Positions 35,448 through 43,404 of a stretch of 64,000 nucleotides of DNA are shown here, piece by piece. The DNA is taken from assembly GCA_047620505.1 (NCBI GenBank), contig JBLHKS010000006.1, positions 1 through 64,000 of the forward strand. Direction: 5' to 3'. The stretch comes from JBLHKS01 sp047620505 (GTDB lineage Bacteria; Verrucomicrobiota; Verrucomicrobiia; Verrucomicrobiales; DEV007). The notes under the pieces are model-generated. The model was not told where the DNA came from, ran no database searches, and was given only the letters and a program-made list of their open reading frames with translations. The position numbers and the translations under genes are program-made. How positions within the stretch are numbered: the first letter of the stretch is position 1; each line of letters opens with the position of its first letter.

Positions 35448-37307
35448 TCAGTAAACGGCGAACCAATGGAAGAGGAGACTTTCGACGACGAGGATCATCG
35501 CGATCAGCGCGAGAATCAGCCAGGTGATGTCGCCGAGCAGCCAACCGCCGCCAGCAGCTGCTGAGTTGTTGTCGGCGGCAGCTGCGTTGCTGAGGATATT
35601 CGTTTCCTGACGCGAAAGGAGATGGGCCGTGCCCCGCTGACCGCCGTCGGTTTCCCAAACGCCGATCCGCTGCAATTCTGCTAAGCCGCGGTCGAGATTT
35701 TCCGCTCCGCCGGTGATTTTACCGTCCTGGACTTCGCGCCAGCGCATCTGCTTTCCACTGACGTTCACAACATCGCCCGTCCGACGTTCCTGCAGCCGGT
35801 CGTCGCCGGTGGACTCGCCTTCAGCACACCAATAAATTGCGTTGCCGAGGAGAATCGGGAAACTCGCCGTGAGCGGCAGGCGCTCAGAAAGCTGCGGTGC
35901 AAAACCCATAACGACGATGCGCTGCCCCCCGACGGCACCAGCCGCGAGGACCGGTTCAGCCCCTGCAAACCAAAGCGGCTCAAACGAGCCCGTCGCGTCA
36001 AAAACGCTCGTCTGAGTTAACGCGAGTCGTGAGCTACTGACTCGGAAGAGCACCGGGTGGTCTTCGTTTGTCGGCCGGATTTCATCGTGCGGAACGCCCG
36101 TGGTCAGCGGGATCGCCCGGATCGGGCCGAGCTGACGCGGCGGGTTCATCACGATCGCCGGAATGTCGTTAGGCCATTCGTCCGGCAACCAGCCGTCGAA
36201 GATCGCGACGTCGACATCGTTCATCGGCCACTTGTCAGGCTCGACGCCCCAGATTTGGACCTCGCCTTGCTTCACCAATGCCTGGAGAGCGAGTTGCGTG
36301 AACGGGTCCTGCTTATCTTTCTCGGCAACTCGCGCTACGACGATCGGTCGAGTTTCCGGTAGCGGGACGAGGATCGAATTGTCGAGCGGCAAGCAGTCTT
36401 TTTCGGCGACGAGCGTCAACTGCAAGAGCTGCTCGGTAGCGCCGTCGATCGGAATTTCGAAACCCGAACGCTCACCGGGTTCGAGCTTGAATTGCCGCGG
36501 TGGCAGGAAAACTCCGCCGACCCTGACTTCGATCGAACCCTCGACCGCTTCGGGCGCGGCCTCGTTGCAGGCGACCTGAAGAAAGGCGGTGAAGCGCGAA
36601 CTCTGCAGCGGGAGTTTGCGGATTTGAAACGCCGTGAAGCCGACGTTTGTGGTATTTTCTAAGCCCGCCGGAATTTGAACCAGCTTCACGCCCTCCGGCA
36701 GCGCCGTTGCGTCAGCAGCTGCTGGGTCATCGGTCACGTGCCAGACCTCAGCAGGCGTTTCCAGTTTCGCCAACGTCCTCGCCGTTTCAAGCGCCGCGTC
36801 GAGGTTCTGCGAAACTGGCCTGACCTCGATCTTGTCCAGTTCAGCCAGCAGCGATCTACGTTTCAGCGTTCGGGGCTGGACGATGTGCGGCCGGGAATCG
36901 TAAACGATCAGCGAAACGCCGACCGCCTCGCTCAAACCCGCGAGCCGATTTTGAATCTGGGCTTTCGCGACGTCCATCCGGGTTTGTCCAGATTTGTCCG
37001 TCGCCGCCATCGACGCTGAGCGATCAAGCAGGATCACAACGTTTCGCGTGTCGTCCGTCACCGGCGAAAAAACGATCCGCGACAGCGCCGAAACGCCTCC
37101 TAACAAAAGCAGAAGTGTCAAAATCAGCGAGAGAATCCGTTTCAGTCGCCGCAGCCAGGCCGATTCCTGGTGCTCGCGCGCAAGCGACTTGAAAAAGACG
37201 AGCGTGCTGACGCTGACTGTCTTTGAACGCCGCCGGAAAAGGTAGAGCGCGATCGGAATGATCGCGAGCAGGCCTAACCACCAGAATTGAGGAGCGAGCG
37301 ACTGCAT
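35448..37307 (-). CDS. BatA-type VWA membrane protein
   Basis: 619 residues from the ATG ending at 37307; a TTG four codons upstream is less likely. N-terminal BatA region with two helices (PQFWWLGLLAIIPIALYLF and LSLILTLLLLLGGVSAL), then a VWA domain with MIDAS DRSAS. There is a long middle part with gatase-like strands, and a final helix (ITWLILALIAMILVVESLLF). BatA proteins work with MoxR ATPases and DUF58 proteins in envelope stress or protein-folding complexes. DUF58 lies directly upstream (12-bp gap). Palindrome copies lie at 35552 (in the Ala/Asn-rich stretch before the last helix) and 36713. Confidence 0.87.
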   Translation of the reverse strand: MQSLAPQFWWLGLLAIIPIALYLFRRRSKTVSVSTLVFFKSLAREHQESAWLRRLKRILSLILTLLLLLGGVSALSRIVFSPVTDDTRNVVILLDRSASMAATDKSGQTRMDVAKAQIQNRLAGLSEAVGVSLIVYDSRPHIVQPRTLKRRSLLAELDKIEVRPVSQNLDAALETARTLAKLETPAEVWHVTDDPAAADATALPEGVKLVQIPAGLENTTNVGFTAFQIRKLPLQSSRFTAFLQVACNEAAPEAVEGSIEVRVGGVFLPPRQFKLEPGERSGFEIPIDGATEQLLQLTLVAEKDCLPLDNSILVPLPETRPIVVARVAEKDKQDPFTQLALQALVKQGEVQIWGVEPDKWPMNDVDVAIFDGWLPDEWPNDIPAIVMNPPRQLGPIRAIPLTTGVPHDEIRPTNEDHPVLFRVSSSRLALTQTSVFDATGSFEPLWFAGAEPVLAAGAVGGQRIVVMGFAPQLSERLPLTASFPILLGNAIYWCAEGESTGDDRLQERRTGDVVNVSGKQMRWREVQDGKITGGAENLDRGLAELQRIGVWETDGGQRGTAHLLSRQETNILSNAAAADNNSAAAGGGWLLGDITWLILALIAMILVVESLLFHWFAVY

Positions 37308-37319
37308 TTTTGAAATCAA

Positions 37320-38243
37320 TCAGGCGTTCCCAGCCAGCGCAGACCCGCGCGAGAGCAGTGTCAGGAAAAGGTCTTCGAAGGATCCATCGGTCGACCACTG
37401 CATGTAGTCGATCTGTCGCGCAACGCATTCGCGCTCGATCGTTTTCAGGAAATTTTCATACGTTTCGACATAACGTTTCAACTCGCGCTTTGTGAACCAG
37501 AGTTTGCGGGCTTCGTTTGTTTCGACATCGACGAGCTGAATCTCACCTTCGAGGTCAGGCTTGCGCTCCCACGGATGAACGATCTGAATCATGTGGATCT
37601 CGCCAGGCCAGGCGACCGCGTGCCGCATCGCCTCTTTCGCTGATTCGAGATCCTGTCCGTAGAGATCAGACAGCATGAAAATGATTCCGTAGCGGCGACG
37701 ACTCGGCTTGAAATTGCGAAAGCACTGACGGAGCTGCGTCGTTCCGCCGAACTCCAGTTTAGAAAGGTAATCGATGATGCGTTTGATGTTTCCCTGGCCC
37801 TTCAGCGGCGGCATCGAGTCGACTACCTGATCGCTCATCGAATAAAGTGAAACGCGGTGTTGGCTGATCAGTCCGAGGTAGCCCAAGGCGACGGCGAGGC
37901 GTTGCGCGTTCAATTTCTTCTCCTTGAACGGCTCAACCATCGAGGCGCTCGTATCGATAACGATGTGGATGTGGAATTCCTGAATTTCTTCGTAGAGCCT
38001 CACGAAAAGTTTCTCGAGCCTGGCGTAAAGCCGCCAATCGATACTCCGATAGTCGTCGTTAGGCGTGTAGCTGCGGTAGTCCTTGAATTCGCGGGTGTAG
38101 CCGGTGGCAGGAGTGGATTGAAGGCCTTTTTTTCTTAGTTTTTTGCGTTTCCGAAGGCGCAGGAACATCGCGCGGAGGCGCTCAAGGAACTTCGGGTCGA
38201 AAAGGTCCTCGGTCTCGGTTTTCTTGGATGTTGGGAGCGCCAT
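37320..38243 (-). CDS. DUF58 / VWA-like protein
   Basis: 307 residues. Contains the DUF58 core GYTREFKDYRSYTPNDDYRSIDWRLYARLEKLFVRLYEEE-type region and a VWA MIDAS DTSASM, then MLSDLYG. No membrane helix, so it is cytoplasmic. DUF58 proteins are encoded next to MoxR ATPases across bacteria and are thought to link the ATPase to BatA-type membrane proteins. Here it is four bases after the TPR/PQQ gene and just before BatA; moxR itself is about 9 kb upstream but shares an upstream DNA element with this operon. Confidence 0.9.
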   Translation of the reverse strand: MALPTSKKTETEDLFDPKFLERLRAMFLRLRKRKKLRKKGLQSTPATGYTREFKDYRSYTPNDDYRSIDWRLYARLEKLFVRLYEEIQEFHIHIVIDTSASMVEPFKEKKLNAQRLAVALGYLGLISQHRVSLYSMSDQVVDSMPPLKGQGNIKRIIDYLSKLEFGGTTQLRQCFRNFKPSRRRYGIIFMLSDLYGQDLESAKEAMRHAVAWPGEIHMIQIVHPWERKPDLEGEIQLVDVETNEARKLWFTKRELKRYVETYENFLKTIERECVARQIDYMQWSTDGSFEDLFLTLLSRGSALAGNA

Positions 38244-38247
38244 AATT

Positions 38248-41200
38248 CTAACGAGCAGCTACAGCTTCGCGCGGGCCAAGCGCTGCGATCGAGTTTTGTC
38301 CGACTAACACAAACAGAAATTCGCCTTCGGCCGCAGATCGGATCGGATAGCAGATCTCAGCAGCTGCTGAGTTGATCGCGACGCCTTGGCGGAAAAGCTT
38401 GGGCTCAACCGGGGCTTGAAATCCGTCGTGCTTGACGGCGTAACCCGCGAGAGCTGCCGGCCACGGCTGATCGAAAACACGGCGACCGGAGTTGAGATTC
38501 CAGCAACGAAGTCCAGCCGCTGAAACTGCGTAAACTCGGTGCCCCGCGACGAACGCTTCACCGCCGCCAGTGGCCAACGAACGGCGTTGGCCAGTCGAAA
38601 GATCGATGATCGAGACTTCCTTTTCAGCTGCGAAAACCGCTTTCGTTCCGGCGCTACCGAGGAAGAGGCCTTCGACTTCAACTCTGCCCGCAGCTAGCGG
38701 CAAATCGAGCGACAGCGCCTCGATTCCGGCGTCGTTCATCAAAAGGAGTTTCCGCCCGGCCAGAGTCGCGAATCGCGGCTGTCCATCCTGACGAGTCGCC
38801 CACTGAACGGCAGGCGCGACTAACGAAAACGCGTTGAGGGACTCGGCGCGTTCAGCGAGGTGATCGACGAATCTGGTTTGCGATTTGGACAGCGCGCCCG
38901 AAAGCAGCGCAGCGGTCGATTCCTCGGCTTGGGAATGAAGGAAGAGCGGAAACTGCGCGGTGCGGCTGCCTGCAAATTCCCAGAGCGTTTCACCGGTTCG
39001 CGAATCGAGAATCAGACTGACATCACCAAAAATCATCATCCGTTCCACGCCAAAACTCGCGCCGGAATTCAAAGCGGCTTTGACTCCGCTCGAATCAGCT
39101 GTCAGGCGGCGTTTCCAGATGAGTTTGCCGGTTTCCGCGTTGACGGCGGCGGCGATGTTTGAATCTGGATCGAAGCAAAGAACGCGGTCGCCGAGCACGG
39201 CGCAATCCGGCGTCGCGGTTGACGAAGCCGACTGAACCGCCTCGAGAATCGGAGCCGTCCAGACGGTCTCGCCGGTTTCTACTTCGATGCTCCGCAAACT
39301 GGATCCATCCACGATCACGACGCGATTTCCGCGTGGATCCAGCGCGAGCCTGGGCGGCCGATGTACGTGCTCAATCGTAGGCGGAGCTTGCAACTGCTGG
39401 CCGATCGTCTGGGCGTTGACCGTGCCGCCTGTGATCACGATATTTCCGCTACTCTGAATCGTAAGATTGTTTCCGCTGACTGAAATCGTCGTCCCGCTTC
39501 CCCCGATTTGAGTTCCGGACTGCGGCGTCGATTTCAGTTGTGGCGCGGTTCCGGTCCGCCGCCAGACGAGCTTGCCGGTTTCGCGCTCGACGCAATAAAT
39601 TGAGCGGCGATTATCGAGAATCACAACGCGTTCTCCAGCCGGTTGAATCTGGACGATCGTCGAGCCCGGATCAGTTTCGAATCCCCAGCGCATCGCGAGC
39701 GCGTCGGACAAATTTGTGGTTTCGGTAGGCTCGATCGGTGCCGGTTGCGGCGGCTCCTTCAAAAGGCGTTCGGCAGCACCGAGACTGATCGCCAGTCCGT
39801 CTGGAAATTGGATCATCGGCTCCTTTGCCGAACTCAGCAGCTGCTGGACGGCCTGGTCGCGAGCTTCGGTCTGGCCGAGGCGATTAAGAATGAAAGCGCG
39901 GGCCCAGAGCGACCAAAGTCGGTCCTCACCGCCGACGTTTCGATCCAGCGAATTGAGCAGGTTCGTTGCCGTCCCGAAATCCTCGGCATCGAGCGCCCGA
40001 GCGATCGAACGCCAGAACGAATCACCGAGGTGACGTCGAAGCTGAGCCACGGTTTCGTCGTTCAAGCTCAGGTTTTCGATTCCTTCGAGCAGCTGCCGCG
40101 CGACGACACGGAATTCGGCTTCGTCGCCGGTCGCGGCGAGGAGATTCAGGAGTTTTTCCCAGTGACTTCGATTTGCCGATTCGATGCTTGTCAGGCGACG
40201 GAGCGCGGTCATCGCGGGAGTCGCCAGATCGAATTTGAGAAAGACGGGCACGGCTTCCTTAAGGATCGCGACGTCGGCAACGCGGCTCAAATCGGCGGCC
40301 GCGAGGAGCTGGCGCGCGAGATCTGGACGCTGGTTGAAATTATATAGCAGACCGAGTTTCAAATTGTAGGCTTCGGCATTTCCGGGATCCTCAGCCAGCA
40401 ACGACTTGAGCTGTGACTCGACTTCGAGCGAATAGGCCGGGTCATTCGAGAGCGTCCGGACGAGCAGCTGCCGAATCTGGATTCTCAGCCCGTCAGGCAG
40501 GTTTCCGGCGTCGAGCTGGCTGCGAAGGAGGAGCGCAACGCGATCGCGCTGGCGATTCAGCTCGCCCGCTTCGCAGAGGCTGAGGAAGCGCTCGATTTGC
40601 TCAGCCGTCCAGGTTTCGGCCGAGCCGAGAAGTTCGGTTTGCTCCGAATCGAAGAACAAATCCGCTCGGTCGAATTCTGCGTTGAATTTCATTCCGGCTT
40701 CGATCCACTGGCGGTAGCGAGCTCCGGTGTCGGCGAGATCGCGGGCTTCAGTCAGCAGCTGCTGGCCGGTTCGCTGATCGCCCATCCGGCCTAACACGTC
40801 GACCAATCGGAGTTTGAGATCGAGGTTCTTTTCATCCTCGGCCATCCGCGTTTCGAGCGCGTTGCGGGCTTCGGTCAGGAAATCCTGCGTGGCTAAAAAC
40901 TGGACGAAGTCGAAGAAATTTTCGATCTCCGCTTTGGCGACATCGACGTCGGCGACGAGCTGGCGAGCGGATTCGCGCTTGCTGACGGCGAGGTAGGCCT
41001 CGGCAAGTTCGCGGCGAACGTCGAGACGATCGGGCGCTTGCTCGACGACGGTTTCGAAGATCGGAACGGCTTCGGAGGCGAGGTTCATCCGGCGCAGAAA
41101 TCGGCCGAGATCCAGCTGCTGCGCGATTTTTTCATCTCCACCGAGTTTGTCGAGAACGGCACCGAGTTCGGCCATCGCAACATCGCGGTCACCGGCGAGA

Positions 41201-42408
41201 AATAATGTCTTAGCTAGTCGGTAACGCAGGTCGCCGCGATCCGGATATTCTTTAAGTCGAGCTTCGAGGAAAGAGATCGTCGCGTCGTCGTCGTTCAGGC
41301 GTTCGAGCAGGTCGAGGGCCCGCTGTTCGAGAGCTTCGACGTGCGGCAGCTGCTGGCTGGCTTCGGTCAGGATTTTCGCGGCTTCGCGGCGGAGTCCGGT
41401 TGCTTCGAGCAGCTCGACGAGGTCAAGCGCGGCCCCGGCGGTGGGCTCGGCTTCGTAGCGCGCACGAACGGCCTTCAGCATCGATTCGCGCGCGGCGTTT
41501 GACTCTAACAAATGCACTCGGAGCGACATGATTTCGCCGCGCCGCCAGTAGTCGGGAGCGACTTTGGCGAGGAGCTCGTCGAGCCGTTGGCCGGCGGCTT
41601 CGGAGCGGTCGAGCCCGGCCTCCATTTTGGCGGCGAGGATCTGCAGATCGACGCCGATTTCAGGCGCTGGGCTGAGCTGTTCGGCCAGCGTGATCGCTTC
41701 AAGGCCGAGGAGGTGAAAGCCGTAGCGCTGCATTTTTTCCGCAAGCGCGCGGAGAGCATCGAGGTCGTCTTTGGACTGGTCGCGGAGGGCGGCGAGGTGC
41801 TTTTCAGCGATGGCGCGATCGTCAGCGGCGTCGGCTTCTTCAAGAAGAATGTCTAACCAAGCGAGTTTGCGCTCGGGGCGGGTTTCCAAGTCGATTGCAT
41901 TGCTCAAAGATTCGAGCGCGGCGGGATCGGAGTCGGTCAGCAGCTGCTCGAATTGGAGAAATCGAATGAAAGCGAATTCCCCATGCTGGCGCGCGGCCTG
42001 GCCGATGAGGGCTTCGGCCTGCGGATCGCGGAGTTCGCGGTAAACGCGGATCAGAACGGCCTTGGCTCCGGCGTCGGCCGGGTACTGAGCGATGTGGGAT
42101 TCGTAGAGGCCTTTTAGCTCGGCGACGCGGTTTTCGCCACGGTAGAGATCGACGAGTTTTTCCAGCGGAGCGGTTAGCGAAGGATCGTAGTGGAGAGCCG
42201 TTCGGTAGGCCGCGCTCTGCTCGTCGAATGGCGTTTGTTCCCGCTCTTGAGCCGCCAGCGGAAGCGCCAGGAGAAGCAAGGCCGCCGAAAACAGACCGAC
42301 CGCGGGTTGAAACCCACGGCTACGATGCGCGGTCGCCACGCGACGGCGAACGGGAATCGCTTCTGGATTCCGTTCGATGATTTTGCGCATACGTTTTTTC
42401 CAACTCAT
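38248..42408 (-). CDS. Large exported protein with TPR solenoid and PQQ-type beta-propeller
   Basis: About 1386 residues. Start is ATG ending at 42408 or 42390; neither has a clear ribosome-binding site. A basic N-terminus leads to a hydrophobic segment (VGLFSAALLLLALPLAAQ), a late signal peptide or anchor. Many TPR-like helical repeats fill about 60-860. The C-terminal ~480 residues are a PQQ-like propeller with repeated W-x-x-ETG blades (CVERETGKLVWRR, SIEVETGETVWTA, AVNAETGKLIWKR, DSRTGETLWEF). One blade is interrupted by a Ser/Gly/Thr-rich stretch (ISVSGNNLTIQSSGNIVITGG). It is probably a periplasmic scaffold working with BatA. First gene of the six-gene run. Palindrome copies: 38358, 39835, 40753, 41938. 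Confidence 0.8.
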   Translation of the reverse strand: MSWKKRMRKIIERNPEAIPVRRRVATAHRSRGFQPAVGLFSAALLLLALPLAAQEREQTPFDEQSAAYRTALHYDPSLTAPLEKLVDLYRGENRVAELKGLYESHIAQYPADAGAKAVLIRVYRELRDPQAEALIGQAARQHGEFAFIRFLQFEQLLTDSDPAALESLSNAIDLETRPERKLAWLDILLEEADAADDRAIAEKHLAALRDQSKDDLDALRALAEKMQRYGFHLLGLEAITLAEQLSPAPEIGVDLQILAAKMEAGLDRSEAAGQRLDELLAKVAPDYWRRGEIMSLRVHLLESNAARESMLKAVRARYEAEPTAGAALDLVELLEATGLRREAAKILTEASQQLPHVEALEQRALDLLERLNDDDATISFLEARLKEYPDRGDLRYRLAKTLFLAGDRDVAMAELGAVLDKLGGDEKIAQQLDLGRFLRRMNLASEAVPIFETVVEQAPDRLDVRRELAEAYLAVSKRESARQLVADVDVAKAEIENFFDFVQFLATQDFLTEARNALETRMAEDEKNLDLKLRLVDVLGRMGDQRTGQQLLTEARDLADTGARYRQWIEAGMKFNAEFDRADLFFDSEQTELLGSAETWTAEQIERFLSLCEAGELNRQRDRVALLLRSQLDAGNLPDGLRIQIRQLLVRTLSNDPAYSLEVESQLKSLLAEDPGNAEAYNLKLGLLYNFNQRPDLARQLLAAADLSRVADVAILKEAVPVFLKFDLATPAMTALRRLTSIESANRSHWEKLLNLLAATGDEAEFRVVARQLLEGIENLSLNDETVAQLRRHLGDSFWRSIARALDAEDFGTATNLLNSLDRNVGGEDRLWSLWARAFILNRLGQTEARDQAVQQLLSSAKEPMIQFPDGLAISLGAAERLLKEPPQPAPIEPTETTNLSDALAMRWGFETDPGSTIVQIQPAGERVVILDNRRSIYCVERETGKLVWRRTGTAPQLKSTPQSGTQIGGSGTTISVSGNNLTIQSSGNIVITGGTVNAQTIGQQLQAPPTIEHVHRPPRLALDPRGNRVVIVDGSSLRSIEVETGETVWTAPILEAVQSASSTATPDCAVLGDRVLCFDPDSNIAAAVNAETGKLIWKRRLTADSSGVKAALNSGASFGVERMMIFGDVSLILDSRTGETLWEFAGSRTAQFPLFLHSQAEESTAALLSGALSKSQTRFVDHLAERAESLNAFSLVAPAVQWATRQDGQPRFATLAGRKLLLMNDAGIEALSLDLPLAAGRVEVEGLFLGSAGTKAVFAAEKEVSIIDLSTGQRRSLATGGGEAFVAGHRVYAVSAAGLRCWNLNSGRRVFDQPWPAALAGYAVKHDGFQAPVEPKLFRQGVAINSAAAEICYPIRSAAEGEFLFVLVGQNSIAALGPREAVAAR

Positions 42409-42440
42409 TCGAGATCTGTGTCGCCGTTGCCGTCGCAAAG

Positions 42441-42481
42441 GTCGCACACACTGGGCGGGAAATCACTGGCGTCAAAGGCGG
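42441..42481 (-). promoter_or_regulatory. Shared 41-bp upstream element, copy A (TPR/DUF58/BatA operon)
   Basis: Ungapped match of 34/41 bases to 47513-47553 upstream of moxR. Conserved blocks read on the minus strand are CTTTGACGCC, TTTCCCGCCCA and GTGTGCGAC. It ends 32 bp before the start at 42408. TTTGACG could be a -35 region, but no matching -10 hexamer stands out, so a regulator site or an alternative sigma promoter is as likely. Confidence 0.65.
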
Positions 42482-42604
42482 GTTCGAACCTCGAATCCAC
42501 GAAAAATGCTCAACTGGCGGCCGCGGGGTGTTTTTTCACGCGAATGTAAAAGAATGCCGCGAATGTTGTTCTTGAAATCAACAAAGTCGACTTAACCATG
42601 AATC

Positions 42605-43213
42605 ATGGCGATTCGACTCGGAGACCACATGCAAAGTGGAGTGATCGACAGCTCGATTCGCGGCAAGGTAACGGGCGAGCTGCGAATCGAAGGGCTCGAA
42701 AATCCAGTGACGCTGAATCTTCAGGGCTATCCGCATCCCGATCTCGCCGGCTGCGTGCTGCGCTTTCGCAATCCCCGGTCGATGCCGGTCGACGAAGTTT
42801 ATCGCGACGCGCTTCGGACCGATCACGTCGGTTATGCAGGCGACATCAGCGCCGCGCAGAAACGCCGGATTCCGCCTTACGACGACTGCTACGAAGATGT
42901 CAAAAGCGGCAAACTCGATCCCTCAATCTTTCCGTGGAAGAATATCCTCTACCTTGAATGGTTTGACGCCTACGCGGGGTCTCCGATCGAATTGAATCCG
43001 GAACTGGGTGCCCTCGCCGCGCGAATTCGCGATGGCGCCAAGGAATTCATGCAGCAGCTGCTGGATCTCAAAGAGAACGACGACCGCCCGCCGGAATCGG
43101 CGGAATGGTTCATCTTTTTCGTGAAAGCTCGAACCGCGGCGGATTTGCTGGCGCCGCTCTGGAAGCTCCGCGAAGGGCTCATCGAGCTGGCGTCGCAATT
43201 GCGCCGGATCTGA
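42605..43213 (+). CDS. Conserved-looking hypothetical protein
   Basis: 202 residues, soluble. A beta-rich first part (GEVTGELRIEGLENPVTLNLQG-like region, about 15-60) carries the phrase PHPDLAGCVLRFRNP. The second half is helical and acidic, with WFDAYAGSPIELNPELGALAARI and a C-terminal LWKLREGLIELASQLRR. No family or catalytic motif recognised. It is the only plus-strand gene between two minus-strand operons and is divergent from the TPR/PQQ gene. The palindrome at 43052 encodes QQLL in the second-half helix. Confidence 0.72.
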   Translation: MAIRLGDHMQSGVIDSSIRGKVTGELRIEGLENPVTLNLQGYPHPDLAGCVLRFRNPRSMPVDEVYRDALRTDHVGYAGDISAAQKRRIPPYDDCYEDVKSGKLDPSIFPWKNILYLEWFDAYAGSPIELNPELGALAARIRDGAKEFMQQLLDLKENDDRPPESAEWFIFFVKARTAADLLAPLWKLREGLIELASQLRRI

Positions 43214-43234
43214 TCGAGCCTGGATTCGTCGTAG

Positions 43235-43358
43235 CATGGGTTGATCGTTTGAGGGCGCGCAGCGACTTCAAACGATAACCCGTGCCCGGTCGACCGGCCT
43301 CCCACGGGTTAACTGGCGATTCCTTCCGCTTCGCTCGGAATCGGAAGTCCAACCCGTG
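43235..43358. repeat. Twin imperfect hairpins bounded by ACGGGTT / AACCCGT
   Basis: Hairpin 1 pairs 43235-43252 with 43267-43284 (core ATCGTTTGA / TTCAAACGAT). Hairpin 2 runs from CACGGGTT (43303-43310) to AACCCGTG (43351-43358), with an inner stem GGCGATTCC / GGAATCG. Both share the same outer heptamer, so they look like a REP doublet. The element separates the 3' ends of convergent genes, including the GC-rich TIR-WD40 gene. Confidence 0.7.
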
Positions 43359-43404
43359 CTACTACCGAATCGGTCGGGAAGGAGTCGAGGGAAAAATCCC
43401 CAAC

